Part shown: positions 26,651 through 33,281 of the stretch, piece after piece
Layout of the letters: each line of letters begins with the position of its first letter
How positions within the stretch are numbered: position 1 is the stretch's first letter
Origin: Chromatiaceae bacterium
GTDB lineage: Bacteria > Pseudomonadota > Gammaproteobacteria > Chromatiales > Chromatiaceae
Assembly (NCBI GenBank): GCA_028277465.1
Contig: JANQGF010000394.1
Coordinates: 1 to 33,281, forward strand
Direction: 5' to 3'
DNA: 33,281 bases
The notes under the pieces: model-generated
The model's database searches: none
What the model saw: only the letters and a program-made list of their open reading frames with translations
Told to the model about the DNA's origin: nothing
Made by a program: the position numbers and the translations under genes

Positions 26651-27384
26651 TGGAGACGACGGTTGGCGAGCCGGCGGTGCGTCAGGGCGAGAAAGAGGCC
26701 GGTGAAGAGGATGAAATAGGCCAGGTCACTCAGACGAACCGCGCCCAGCAGGAACCAGAGGAGATGCTCGTTCCAGCTCAACCAGCCGAAGAGTGAGAGC
26801 GACTCGGCCGCGAGCGACTCCGCTCGACCCACGACGGAGAAGAGCAGGAGTAGGCCGAAGGCCACCAAGACGGATGCGCCGGGTTGAGCGGTCAGGCTGG
26901 AGGCATAGAGTCCGATGGCGCAGAACATCATGGCCGATAGCCACAGCCCCAGCGTCGCCGCCGTCACTTGCCCGGCATCGATGGCGGTTGCGCCATTGAG
27001 CAGCATGAGGTTGGCGGCCGGGAGAAGACAGAGTGGGGTAACCAGGGCCACCAGCCCCAGGAACTTGCCGGTGACCACCTGCCCGAGCCTGATCGGGGCC
27101 GCGCCGATCAGCTCGAAGCTGCCGTCGCGGAACTCGCCGCTCAGCATCCGCATGGCCAGCAGGGGCGCCGCCAGCATGGCGATCACGGCGGCGAGGCCAA
27201 AGAGGTTCAGTGCCATCTCTTGCGTCAGGCTGGCGACCCGCTCGTCCGCGGTCAGGCCGCTGAAGTCCTCGATCACCTGGAGGAAGACCCAGGCGAGCGC
27301 CACTTGGCCCAGACCCAGCAGTACCCAGGGCAGAGGTGTCACGAGTCCGCCACGGACCTCGCGTCCGGCGATGGCGCCGATCAT
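26647..27384 (-). CDS. ABC-2 type permease of the Gld-like module
   Basis: A 245-residue inner-membrane permease with about six hydrophobic segments. The cytoplasmic MRMLSGEFRDGSFELIGAAP and LGQVVTGKFLGLVALV segments are typical of the GldF/NosY/ABC-2 family. It overlaps the ATPase gene by 4 bp upstream and the GldG-like gene by 4 bp downstream. The substrate cannot be inferred from the sequence. Confidence 0.88.
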   Translation of the reverse strand: MIGAIAGREVRGGLVTPLPWVLLGLGQVALAWVFLQVIEDFSGLTADERVASLTQEMALNLFGLAAVIAMLAAPLLAMRMLSGEFRDGSFELIGAAPIRLGQVVTGKFLGLVALVTPLCLLPAANLMLLNGATAIDAGQVTAATLGLWLSAMMFCAIGLYASSLTAQPGASVLVAFGLLLLFSVVGRAESLAAESLSLFGWLSWNEHLLWFLLGAVRLSDLAYFILFTGLFLALTHRRLANRRLQ

Positions 27385-28298
27385 GCCCGGTCCTCCACGC
27401 CGATCAGGTCGAAAAAGACCCGCTCGAGATCGCTGCGCTCCGGGACCAGCTCATAGAGGGCCAGATCCGCCTGCATGATCTCGCGGGCCAGGTCGGCCGA
27501 GCTTGCAGCGGCATCTAGATCGATCCGATAGCGGTCGCCACCGAGCGCGGCGGCGCCCAGGACCTGGGGCAGATCCATCAGCCGACCCGCATTGGCCGAG
27601 GGTCCGAGCCGAATCCGCCAGCTGTTGGCCGGCTGGTCGGCGGCCAGCTCGGTATCGAACTGGATGCGACCCTGGTGTAGGATCGCGACCCGGTCGCAGA
27701 CGGCCTGGACCTCTGGGAGGAGGTGGCTCGAGAAGATGAGACCGCAGTCGCGCGCCAGCTCCCGGATGAGTCGGCGCAGCTCCCGCATCTGCAATGGATC
27801 CAGACCCTCCGTGGGCTCATCCAGGATCAGGACTCGGGGTGAGTGCAGGATGGCCTGGGCGATGCCGAGCCGCTGCCGAAACCCCTTGGAGAGCTTGGCG
27901 ATGAGCCGCCGACCACTGTCTTCCAGACCGCAGCGGGCCTTGGCCTCTTCCACGGCGGCGGCGGTTCGGCGCCGCGGGAGGTGGTGCAGCCGGGCACAGA
28001 AGGTCAGATACTCGTCGACCCTGAGTTCGGGGTAGAGTGGCGGGCGCTCGGGTAGATAGCCGAGGTGACGTTTCGCCTCGATCGGTCGTTGGGCCAGATC
28101 GATCCCCCCGATCTCGATTCGCCCGCTGCTGGGTGCCAGCACCCCACCCAGGAGTCGCAGACAGGTGGTCTTGCCAGCACCGTTGGGTCCGAGCAAGCCG
28201 AGTACCTCGCCCTTGTCCAGACAGAGGTTGACCTCGGACAAGGCCAGATGACCCCCGAAACGACGACTGAGATCGGTCACACGGACGAGTGTCTCCAT
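27381..28298 (-). CDS. ABC transporter ATPase of the Gld-like module
   Basis: A 305-residue ATP-binding subunit. Walker A GPNGAGKTT (37-45), a Q-loop-equivalent GYLPERPPLYPELRV (80-94), signature LSKGFRQRLG (136-145), Walker B VLILDEP (156-162) with EGLDP, and switch H192. The C-terminal about 90 residues are the small regulatory domain common in ABC-2 exporters. It is the first gene of the four-gene module; the ATG at 28298 lacks a good ribosome site. A 126-bp gap separates it from the RND gene. Confidence 0.93.
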   Translation of the reverse strand: METLVRVTDLSRRFGGHLALSEVNLCLDKGEVLGLLGPNGAGKTTCLRLLGGVLAPSSGRIEIGGIDLAQRPIEAKRHLGYLPERPPLYPELRVDEYLTFCARLHHLPRRRTAAAVEEAKARCGLEDSGRRLIAKLSKGFRQRLGIAQAILHSPRVLILDEPTEGLDPLQMRELRRLIRELARDCGLIFSSHLLPEVQAVCDRVAILHQGRIQFDTELAADQPANSWRIRLGPSANAGRLMDLPQVLGAAALGGDRYRIDLDAAASSADLAREIMQADLALYELVPERSDLERVFFDLIGVEDRA

Positions 28299-28386
28299 GG
28301 AGTCAGGAAGATAGCGCGTCAGGGTCCCCTTGCCAATTCTTGCGCCGAATCCCGGGCTGGGGATCGACTCTGGCCGTCCGAGTCGT

Positions 28387-28407
28387 ACGCCGGACGTGTG
28401 CCGGCGT
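28387..28407 (-). terminator. Possible hairpin between the RND gene and the ABC module
   Basis: ACGCCGG (28387-28393) and CCGGCGT (28401-28407) form a 7-bp GC stem with a 7-nt loop in the gap after the RND stop. There is no U-tract on either strand, so termination is doubtful; it may only be a partial block between the efflux and ABC modules. Confidence 0.25.
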
Positions 28408-28424
28408 TCGCGCGGTTCGGTGTT

Positions 28425-31400
28425 TCACGCACCAGGCGTGACCTTGGCCCTCTGGTTCGGAGGGGTCGTCCCAGCCCAGAGTTCAGCCAGCCTTCGATGC
28501 AGGCTTTCATGCAGTGACAGCAGTGCCGGGGTGAAGACCAGGACCAGGATGGTCGCGAAGCCCACGCCGAAGGCGAGCGAGACCGCCATCGGAATCAGGA
28601 ACTGGGCCTGGAGGCTGGTCTCGAAGATGAGTGGACCCAGGCCGACCACGGTGGTCGCGGAGGTGAGCAGCATCGCCCGCAGGCGGGAGGTGGACGCCTC
28701 GACCAGCGCCGCCTCGACCTCCATGCCGCGATCGCGCTGTTCGTGATACATGCTGACCAGGATGATGGCGTTGTTGACCACGATCCCGGCGAGCCCGAAG
28801 AGTCCGAAGAGCGACAGCAGTGTCATGTCCAGTCCCAGGATCCAGTGACCCGCGATCGCACCCACGAGCCCGAGCGGGATGGCCGTCATGACCACCAGCG
28901 GCCAACCCCAGCTCGAGAAGACGGCGGCCAAGATGACATAGATCATGCCGAGACCCAGGATCAACCCCAAACGCATCTCGCCCAGGGTCTCGCGCTGATC
29001 CGCCGCGCGGCCCTCGAAGCTGTACTCGACCCCATAGTCGGCGGTGAGCTTGGGTAGCAGGGTCTGCTCCAGTGCCGCACGGACATTGTCCGGGGTGGTG
29101 ACCGCCCGGCTGACGTCGGCCGAGACCTCGACCGCGAGGCGGCCGGCGGCATGGCGCAGTGCCTCGAAGCCGCGCCGGCTCTCCCAGCGGGCGACCGTGG
29201 TCAGGGGCACGAAACTGCCGTCCGGGGCGCGGATCAGCAGCTGCTCCAAGGCGTCGAGACGGGCGCGCTCGGCGCGCGGCAGCAGGACCCGGACCTCGAG
29301 CTCATCCTGGCCGACCTGGACCAACTGCGCCAGATGGCCGTCGAAGGCCGCACGCAGTTGGCGGCCCAGCCGCTCGGTCGTGAGTCCCAGCGCCTGCCCG
29401 GCCGGGGTCAGACGGTAGATCAATTGCTCGCGCCCGAAGGGCATGTCGTCGAGCATATCGGAGACACCTGGCATGCCTTCCAGGCTCTGCGCGAGCTCCA
29501 GTGCCGCCGACTTGAGGGTGGCCGCGTCGTCGCCGGTCAGGCGGACCGTGAGGTCACGCCCGGGCGGCCCGGCACGACGCGAGGAGATGACCAGGCTCTC
29601 CAGGCCCGCTGGCATCTCGACATTGCCACGCCAGGTCGCGATGAAGGTCTCGTTGCGGACCTCTCGGCGCTCGGAGGGAACCAGCTGAACCAGGACCGAG
29701 GCGAGCTGGTCTCCCCTGGACCTGGCTCCCGCTTGGACCGAGACGGTGCCGCCCAGCCGAGCGACGGCGGCCTCGACCAGGTTGCCGCCCAGTTCCTGCT
29801 CGGTCTCGCTCAGTGTCGCCTCCAGCTCGGCGAGAAAGGCGGCGCTCTGATCGCGCGGTGTGCCGGCGACGAAGGTGGCGTTGGCGAAGATGATCTGGGC
29901 CTCGGGGGTCGGGAAGAAGACGAACTGGACACGTCCGCCGACCAGCAGGCCCACCGCGAGCAACATCAGCACCACGACCAGACTGACGGTGACGCCGCGC
30001 CAGCGCACCGCCGCGCTGACCAGCGGGCGGTAGAGTCGGTCGCGGAAGTCATCGAATCCGGCATCCACGCGGCGGCGCCACCGTGGGACACGCGCCTCGA
30101 CATGATGGCTGAAGGCCGCCCGAAGATGCGCCGGCATCACCAGAAAGACCTCCACCAGGGAGGCGATCAGGACCATCATGGCGACGAAGGGGATATCGCC
30201 GAGGATGTTTCCCATGACCCCGCCGACCAGGATCAGCGGCAGGAAGGCGGCCACCGTGGTCAGGGCCGAGGCGATCACCGGCCAGAACATGCGCCGGGCG
30301 CCTGCGATCGCGGCCTCGGCCGGGGCCATCCCCTGACGAAAGCGTGCCTCGGCGTGCTCACCGATCACGATGGCGTCATCGTCGATGATGCCGAGCGTCA
30401 GCAGCAGACCGAAGAGACTGATCATATTGATGGTGCCGCCGAAGGCCCAGAGCAGCGCGAGCGCGGCCAGATAGGCCGTCGGGATCCCCATCGCGACCCA
30501 GAAGGCCACGCGGCCCGGTAGCAAGACATAGAGCAGCAGTAGCACCAGGGTGAGCCCCTGGAGGCCGTTGTCGATCAAGAGATCGATCCGCTCCTTGATC
30601 TGTTCCCACTGGGCGTCGAACAGGGTGAGCTGGATGGCGGGCGGGAGCGTGGGCCGGGTCTCGGTCAGCCATTGCTCGAAGCGCTGTGCCGCGGCGAGCG
30701 AGTCGCCCGTTTCGGCGCGCTGGACCAGCAATTCCACCGTTGCCGGGCCGTCGGCCAGATCAGTGACCGCCGGAACGGGGTCTGCACTGCCGATCGCGAC
30801 GCTCGACAGGGTGAGGCTCGAAGGTCGCGCCTCGCGCACGATGGTGGCGACGTCACCGAGTCTGACCAGGCTCCGGTCGTCGCTGACGATCGCCAGGTCT
30901 TCGAAGGCCAGGGGATCGCGACGTTGTTCGAGTCCTCGCAGCTCGCGCGCCCCGTCGGCCTCGCCGACGATGCCCGAGGGGATGTCGCGGGCGAGCCGCG
31001 CGACCTGTTCGCCGATCCCGTCCAGCGACAGGCCCAGGGTCTCGAGCACCCGCCCCGGGACCTCGATCGCGATCCGCTCCTCGGGTAGGCCGGTGATCTC
31101 GACCCGGTCGATCCCACGGGCAAGGAGCTCGCGCTCGAACTGGCGGATCCAGGGCCGAAGGTCCGCGAGGCTCGGCCCCGAGACCAGAAGCCTGGCGACG
31201 GATTCGTAGCGCGACACGCGGCTGATCTGCGGGGTCTCGGCGTCCTGGGGCAGGTTGCGGAACTCGTCGACCCGCTGGCGCACCTGATCCAAGGCGATCA
31301 AGGGGTCTGTGCCGTCGCGCAACTCCAACGAGATGCTGGCGATGCCCTGACTGGCCGTTGCGGTCAGTTTCTTGAGATCGTCGACGCTTCTTAGCCGCTC

Positions 31401-31610
31401 TTCGAGGGGGATCAGGATCCCTTTCTCGACGTCCTCTGCCGAGGCGCCACTCCAGACCACCCGCACCGAGACGACATCCAGCGCGAAATTCGGGAAGAAC
31501 TGGATGTTCATCCGGGTCACGGCGATTGCGCCCAGGATGAAGATGACCCCCATGAGGAGGTTGGCGAGCAGCCGATGACGGGCGAAGATGGCGATCAGGC
31601 CGCCACTCAC
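28425..31610 (-). CDS. RND (AcrB/HAE1-like) efflux pump subunit
   Basis: A 1061-residue inner-membrane pump with the duplicated RND fold: TM1 at about 14-31, a large periplasmic loop, TMs 2-6 at about 345-480, a second periplasmic loop and TMs 8-12. The TM4 proton-relay aspartates are present in LGIIDDDAIVIGE (D410-D412). The TM10 segment reads GIVVNNAIILV, so Asn stands where AcrB has Lys940, as in many HAE1 relatives. Start is GTG 31610, overlapping the fusion-protein gene by 4 bp. No outer-membrane TolC partner is in the window and the substrate is unknown. Confidence 0.93.
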   Translation of the reverse strand: MSGGLIAIFARHRLLANLLMGVIFILGAIAVTRMNIQFFPNFALDVVSVRVVWSGASAEDVEKGILIPLEERLRSVDDLKKLTATASQGIASISLELRDGTDPLIALDQVRQRVDEFRNLPQDAETPQISRVSRYESVARLLVSGPSLADLRPWIRQFERELLARGIDRVEITGLPEERIAIEVPGRVLETLGLSLDGIGEQVARLARDIPSGIVGEADGARELRGLEQRRDPLAFEDLAIVSDDRSLVRLGDVATIVREARPSSLTLSSVAIGSADPVPAVTDLADGPATVELLVQRAETGDSLAAAQRFEQWLTETRPTLPPAIQLTLFDAQWEQIKERIDLLIDNGLQGLTLVLLLLYVLLPGRVAFWVAMGIPTAYLAALALLWAFGGTINMISLFGLLLTLGIIDDDAIVIGEHAEARFRQGMAPAEAAIAGARRMFWPVIASALTTVAAFLPLILVGGVMGNILGDIPFVAMMVLIASLVEVFLVMPAHLRAAFSHHVEARVPRWRRRVDAGFDDFRDRLYRPLVSAAVRWRGVTVSLVVVLMLLAVGLLVGGRVQFVFFPTPEAQIIFANATFVAGTPRDQSAAFLAELEATLSETEQELGGNLVEAAVARLGGTVSVQAGARSRGDQLASVLVQLVPSERREVRNETFIATWRGNVEMPAGLESLVISSRRAGPPGRDLTVRLTGDDAATLKSAALELAQSLEGMPGVSDMLDDMPFGREQLIYRLTPAGQALGLTTERLGRQLRAAFDGHLAQLVQVGQDELEVRVLLPRAERARLDALEQLLIRAPDGSFVPLTTVARWESRRGFEALRHAAGRLAVEVSADVSRAVTTPDNVRAALEQTLLPKLTADYGVEYSFEGRAADQRETLGEMRLGLILGLGMIYVILAAVFSSWGWPLVVMTAIPLGLVGAIAGHWILGLDMTLLSLFGLFGLAGIVVNNAIILVSMYHEQRDRGMEVEAALVEASTSRLRAMLLTSATTVVGLGPLIFETSLQAQFLIPMAVSLAFGVGFATILVLVFTPALLSLHESLHRRLAELWAGTTPPNQRAKVTPGA

Positions 31611-32785
31611 CGAATCTCCTCCACCTTGAGGCTGTCGACCGCATTGGGAAGGTGAGTGACCATCACCCGGGTTCCACTCGCCAGGTCCGGGGAGCGCACC
31701 AGAACGAGTCCACCGTCGCGGTCAGTGCCGATCTCGCCGACCCGCTCGACCCAGATCCCCTGGAGTCGCCCCTCGCTCACCGCGAAGACGCGGTCGCCGC
31801 CATGCAGTGCGGCGAAGGGTAGGGCGATGGTCGATTCCGCGACCGGGCGGTCCAGTCCGAGATCCACGAAGGCGCCGAGTGGTAGATCGGACCCGGGATC
31901 GAGCTTCAACAGGGCGTCGACGCCGCGGGCATCGGCCTCGCCCGCGATCCGCTCCAGTACTGCCGACACTGGTCGTCCGAAGTGGCGGCCACGGGCGGTG
32001 AGCCGCTCGCCGGCAGCCAGTGCTTGGCGCAGCTCCTCGCTGTAGACCCCGGGGATCTTGGCCCGCAGATAGAGCCCATCGCGGGGATAGAGAGTCAGGA
32101 TCGTCTGATTCGATTGAACCTGGTCGCCGGCCGCGGCCTCCACGGTGCCGATCCGGGCATCGAAAGGTGCGCGGATCTCACCGCGCGCGACGTCGCGTTC
32201 GGCCTCCAACAGGGCGGCCTGCAGCGTGGCGAGCCGCGCCGGGTGCTCGGCGATCGCTTGCTCGCGCAGGGTGACCGCAAGACGCGCGCGAGCAAGCTGT
32301 TCGCGCGCCTCATCCACGCTGGAGATGGAGGCCAGACGCTTGGACTGAACGGTATCGGCGCGTTCCACTGCCACTCGAGCCAGACGCAGCAGCTCGCGCT
32401 CCTGTTCCAGTGCCTCGGTGTCGTGGAGGTGCCGCAAGCGCTCCTTCTCCGCTTCGGCCCGCGCCTTGAGCAAACGCGGCTCGAGGTCCCGGGGATCCAG
32501 TCGCGCCAGCAGTGTACCGGCGCTGACCCGGTCGCCGTCACGGACCCGGACCTCCAACAGGCGCCCGGCGACCGAGGCCGCGGCGCGGACCCGATCCGGC
32601 GCTTCGACCCGGCCGAACAGGGAGAGCACCGGTTGATGATCTGCGGGGTTCACGGCCTTCACTTCGACCCGCCAGACTCGCTCCCGGGCCTCGACCGGAT
32701 GGGGGATGGGGCGGGTCTCCTTGAGGGCCAAGAAGGCACCCACGCCGGCGAATAGGATCAGAACTGGGAGGATACGGCGCAGCAT
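31607..32785 (-). CDS. RND efflux membrane fusion (adaptor) protein
   Basis: A 392-residue periplasmic adaptor linking the RND pump to an outer-membrane channel. It has an N-terminal anchor (4-20), a lipoyl half AGRLLEVRVRDGDRVSAGT (73-91), an alpha-hairpin coiled coil (about 100-200, rich in A, E, R and L), the second lipoyl half GEIRAPFDARIGTVEAAAGD (202-221), then beta-barrel and membrane-proximal domains. The ATG at 32785 has no good Shine-Dalgarno. It is the first gene of the block; the nearest promoter-like sequence lies inside a repeat element 36 bp upstream. Confidence 0.92.
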   Translation of the reverse strand: MLRRILPVLILFAGVGAFLALKETRPIPHPVEARERVWRVEVKAVNPADHQPVLSLFGRVEAPDRVRAAASVAGRLLEVRVRDGDRVSAGTLLARLDPRDLEPRLLKARAEAEKERLRHLHDTEALEQERELLRLARVAVERADTVQSKRLASISSVDEAREQLARARLAVTLREQAIAEHPARLATLQAALLEAERDVARGEIRAPFDARIGTVEAAAGDQVQSNQTILTLYPRDGLYLRAKIPGVYSEELRQALAAGERLTARGRHFGRPVSAVLERIAGEADARGVDALLKLDPGSDLPLGAFVDLGLDRPVAESTIALPFAALHGGDRVFAVSEGRLQGIWVERVGEIGTDRDGGLVLVRSPDLASGTRVMVTHLPNAVDSLKVEEIR

Positions 32786-32820
32786 GAGGGGGCGTTGATA
32801 CGAGCCTGGGGGAGCAGATG

Positions 32821-32979
32821 AGGCGATTGCCGGAAATGTTTATACCAGATGGCGCCGGATTGAGGCCCGCCTTCAAGGAGCGCCACCAGGAGCATCGCCG
32901 GGCTATGTGACTGGTGGCGCGACACCGAAGGCGGGCGTCAAGACAAGTCAGATGGGATGAACATTGACAGAAATCGCCT
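32821..32979 (-). repeat. 159-bp TIR element, copy 2 (complete)
   Basis: Bounded by AGGCGATTGCCGGAAATGTT (32821-32840) and, at the other end, ACATTGACAGAAATCGCCT (32961-32979), imperfect inverted repeats of about 30 bp ending in the perfect AGGCGATT/AATCGCCT. Inside is a further GC-rich inverted pair (GGCCCGCCTTC, GAAGGCGGGC). Reverse-complement copies lie at 33187-33281 and 96-182. No ORF: a MITE-like non-autonomous element. Confidence 0.75.
32839..32847 (-). promoter_or_regulatory. Extended -10 promoter element inside the repeat, facing the efflux operon
   Basis: On the minus strand the repeat terminus reads TGGTATAAA (complement of 32847-32839), a full extended -10 motif (TGN plus TATAAA), 53 bp upstream of the fusion-protein ATG. 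No good -35 is seen, which extended -10 promoters tolerate. The equivalent position in copy 1 (TGGCATGAG) lacks it. Confidence 0.4.
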
Positions 32980-33089
32980 AAGGTCCCCAGAGGATTGGAT
33001 CAATGAGCGGTAGTGTGCCGGCGAGTGGAGTAGACTCGACCGAGCCCTCGGAGTCCTTATCCAAGGCGCTCGAACAAACGACTAAGGAA
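32980..33089. other. Spacer between inverted TIR elements
   Basis: About 110 bp between the complete TIR element and the second hairpin copy. It contains a small CCGAG-CC-CTCGG dyad. No ORF, promoter or known element is recognised. Confidence 0.3.
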
Positions 33090-33184
33090 CGATTCAGAAA
33101 CAAGTGGTGCAACTTGAGCCGCCCTTGTTGGGCACGCTCCGCTTTGCCCAACCTACAGTGTGTAGGTTGTTTCTGAATCATTAC
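33090..33184. repeat. 95-bp hairpin repeat, copy 2
   Basis: 94 of 95 bases identical to 1-95 and in the same orientation. It carries the same 13-bp terminal inverted repeat (33091-33103 and 33167-33179) and inner GTTGGGCA/TGCCCAAC palindrome. It lies between two inverted copies of the 159-bp TIR element, 2 bp before the start of the second. Confidence 0.9.
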
Positions 33185-33186
33185 TA

Positions 33187-33281
33187 AGGCGATTTCTGTC
33201 AATTCTCATCCCACCTGGCTGGTCTCGACGCCCGCCTTCGGCGTCGCGCCAGCCGTTACATCGCCCGGCGATGCGCCTGCC
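33187..33281 (+). repeat. 159-bp TIR element, copy 3 (runs off the window)
   Basis: Starts with AGGCGATTTCTGTCAA (33187-33202) and follows the reverse complement of 32979-32885 closely: CTCATCCCA, then CGACGCCCGCCTTCGG, GTCGCGCCA and CCCGGCGATG. Only the first 95 of an expected 159 bases are in the window. With copy 2 it forms a large inverted repeat with arms of about 95 bp around 207 bp. Confidence 0.75.

Noticed and set aside
32978-33202. Minus-strand 74-codon frame across the second hairpin copy
   Set aside because: It is composed of repeat sequence and begins and ends in non-coding elements.

Overview
The window looks like part of a GC-rich gammaproteobacterial chromosome, most likely from a purple sulfur bacterium or close relative (Chromatiaceae/Chromatiales). 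This assignment is inferred from protein character, the tpiA-secG-tRNA-Leu-nuo gene order and a RuBisCO-like protein; no marker gene settles it. Most genes are ordinary. The less expected material is in the intergenic repeats and in a few gene-level oddities.

Layout: 1-182 holds a 95-bp hairpin repeat next to the remnant of a second repeat family. 391-3785 is a molybdate uptake operon in the order modD-modA-modB-modC. smpB (3841-4320, minus) faces it. 4612-6246 is tpiA, a secG with a very long acidic Pro/Ala-rich tail, tRNA-Leu(GAG) and a strong intrinsic terminator. 6376-21299 is a complete 14-gene NADH:quinone oxidoreductase (complex I) operon, nuoA to nuoN, with its own predicted promoter. 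nuoC and nuoD are separate, all expected Fe-S ligands of NuoB/E/F/G/I are present, and G lacks the extra N7 site. The operon is broken only by small inverted-repeat elements: two in the nuoI-nuoJ gap and one overlapping the nuoN stop codon. 21541-21906 is a tandemly duplicated palindromic repeat block.

22144-23280 encodes a form IV RuBisCO-like protein, probably of the Rhodospirillum rubrum methylthioribulose-1-phosphate type. It ends in a 10-bp convergent overlap with mutM. The remainder is one long minus-strand block. It starts with a membrane fusion protein and an RND pump (32785 to 28425), followed by a four-gene Gld-like ABC module (ATPase, ABC-2 permease, GldG-like protein, DUF4340 protein, each joined by 4-bp overlaps), then mutM.

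The right edge (32821-33281) has two inverted copies of a 159-bp element with imperfect terminal inverted repeats, and between them a second, 94/95 identical copy of the hairpin found at base 1. Both ends of the window therefore lie in the same repeat families, which fits a contig that broke at repeats. I see no CRISPR array, phage, transposase gene or defence cluster. The most novel material I can defend is the three repeat families and their positions, the tailed SecG, a leader mini-ORF coupled to nuoG, and a promoter-like sequence supplied by a repeat upstream of the efflux operon.
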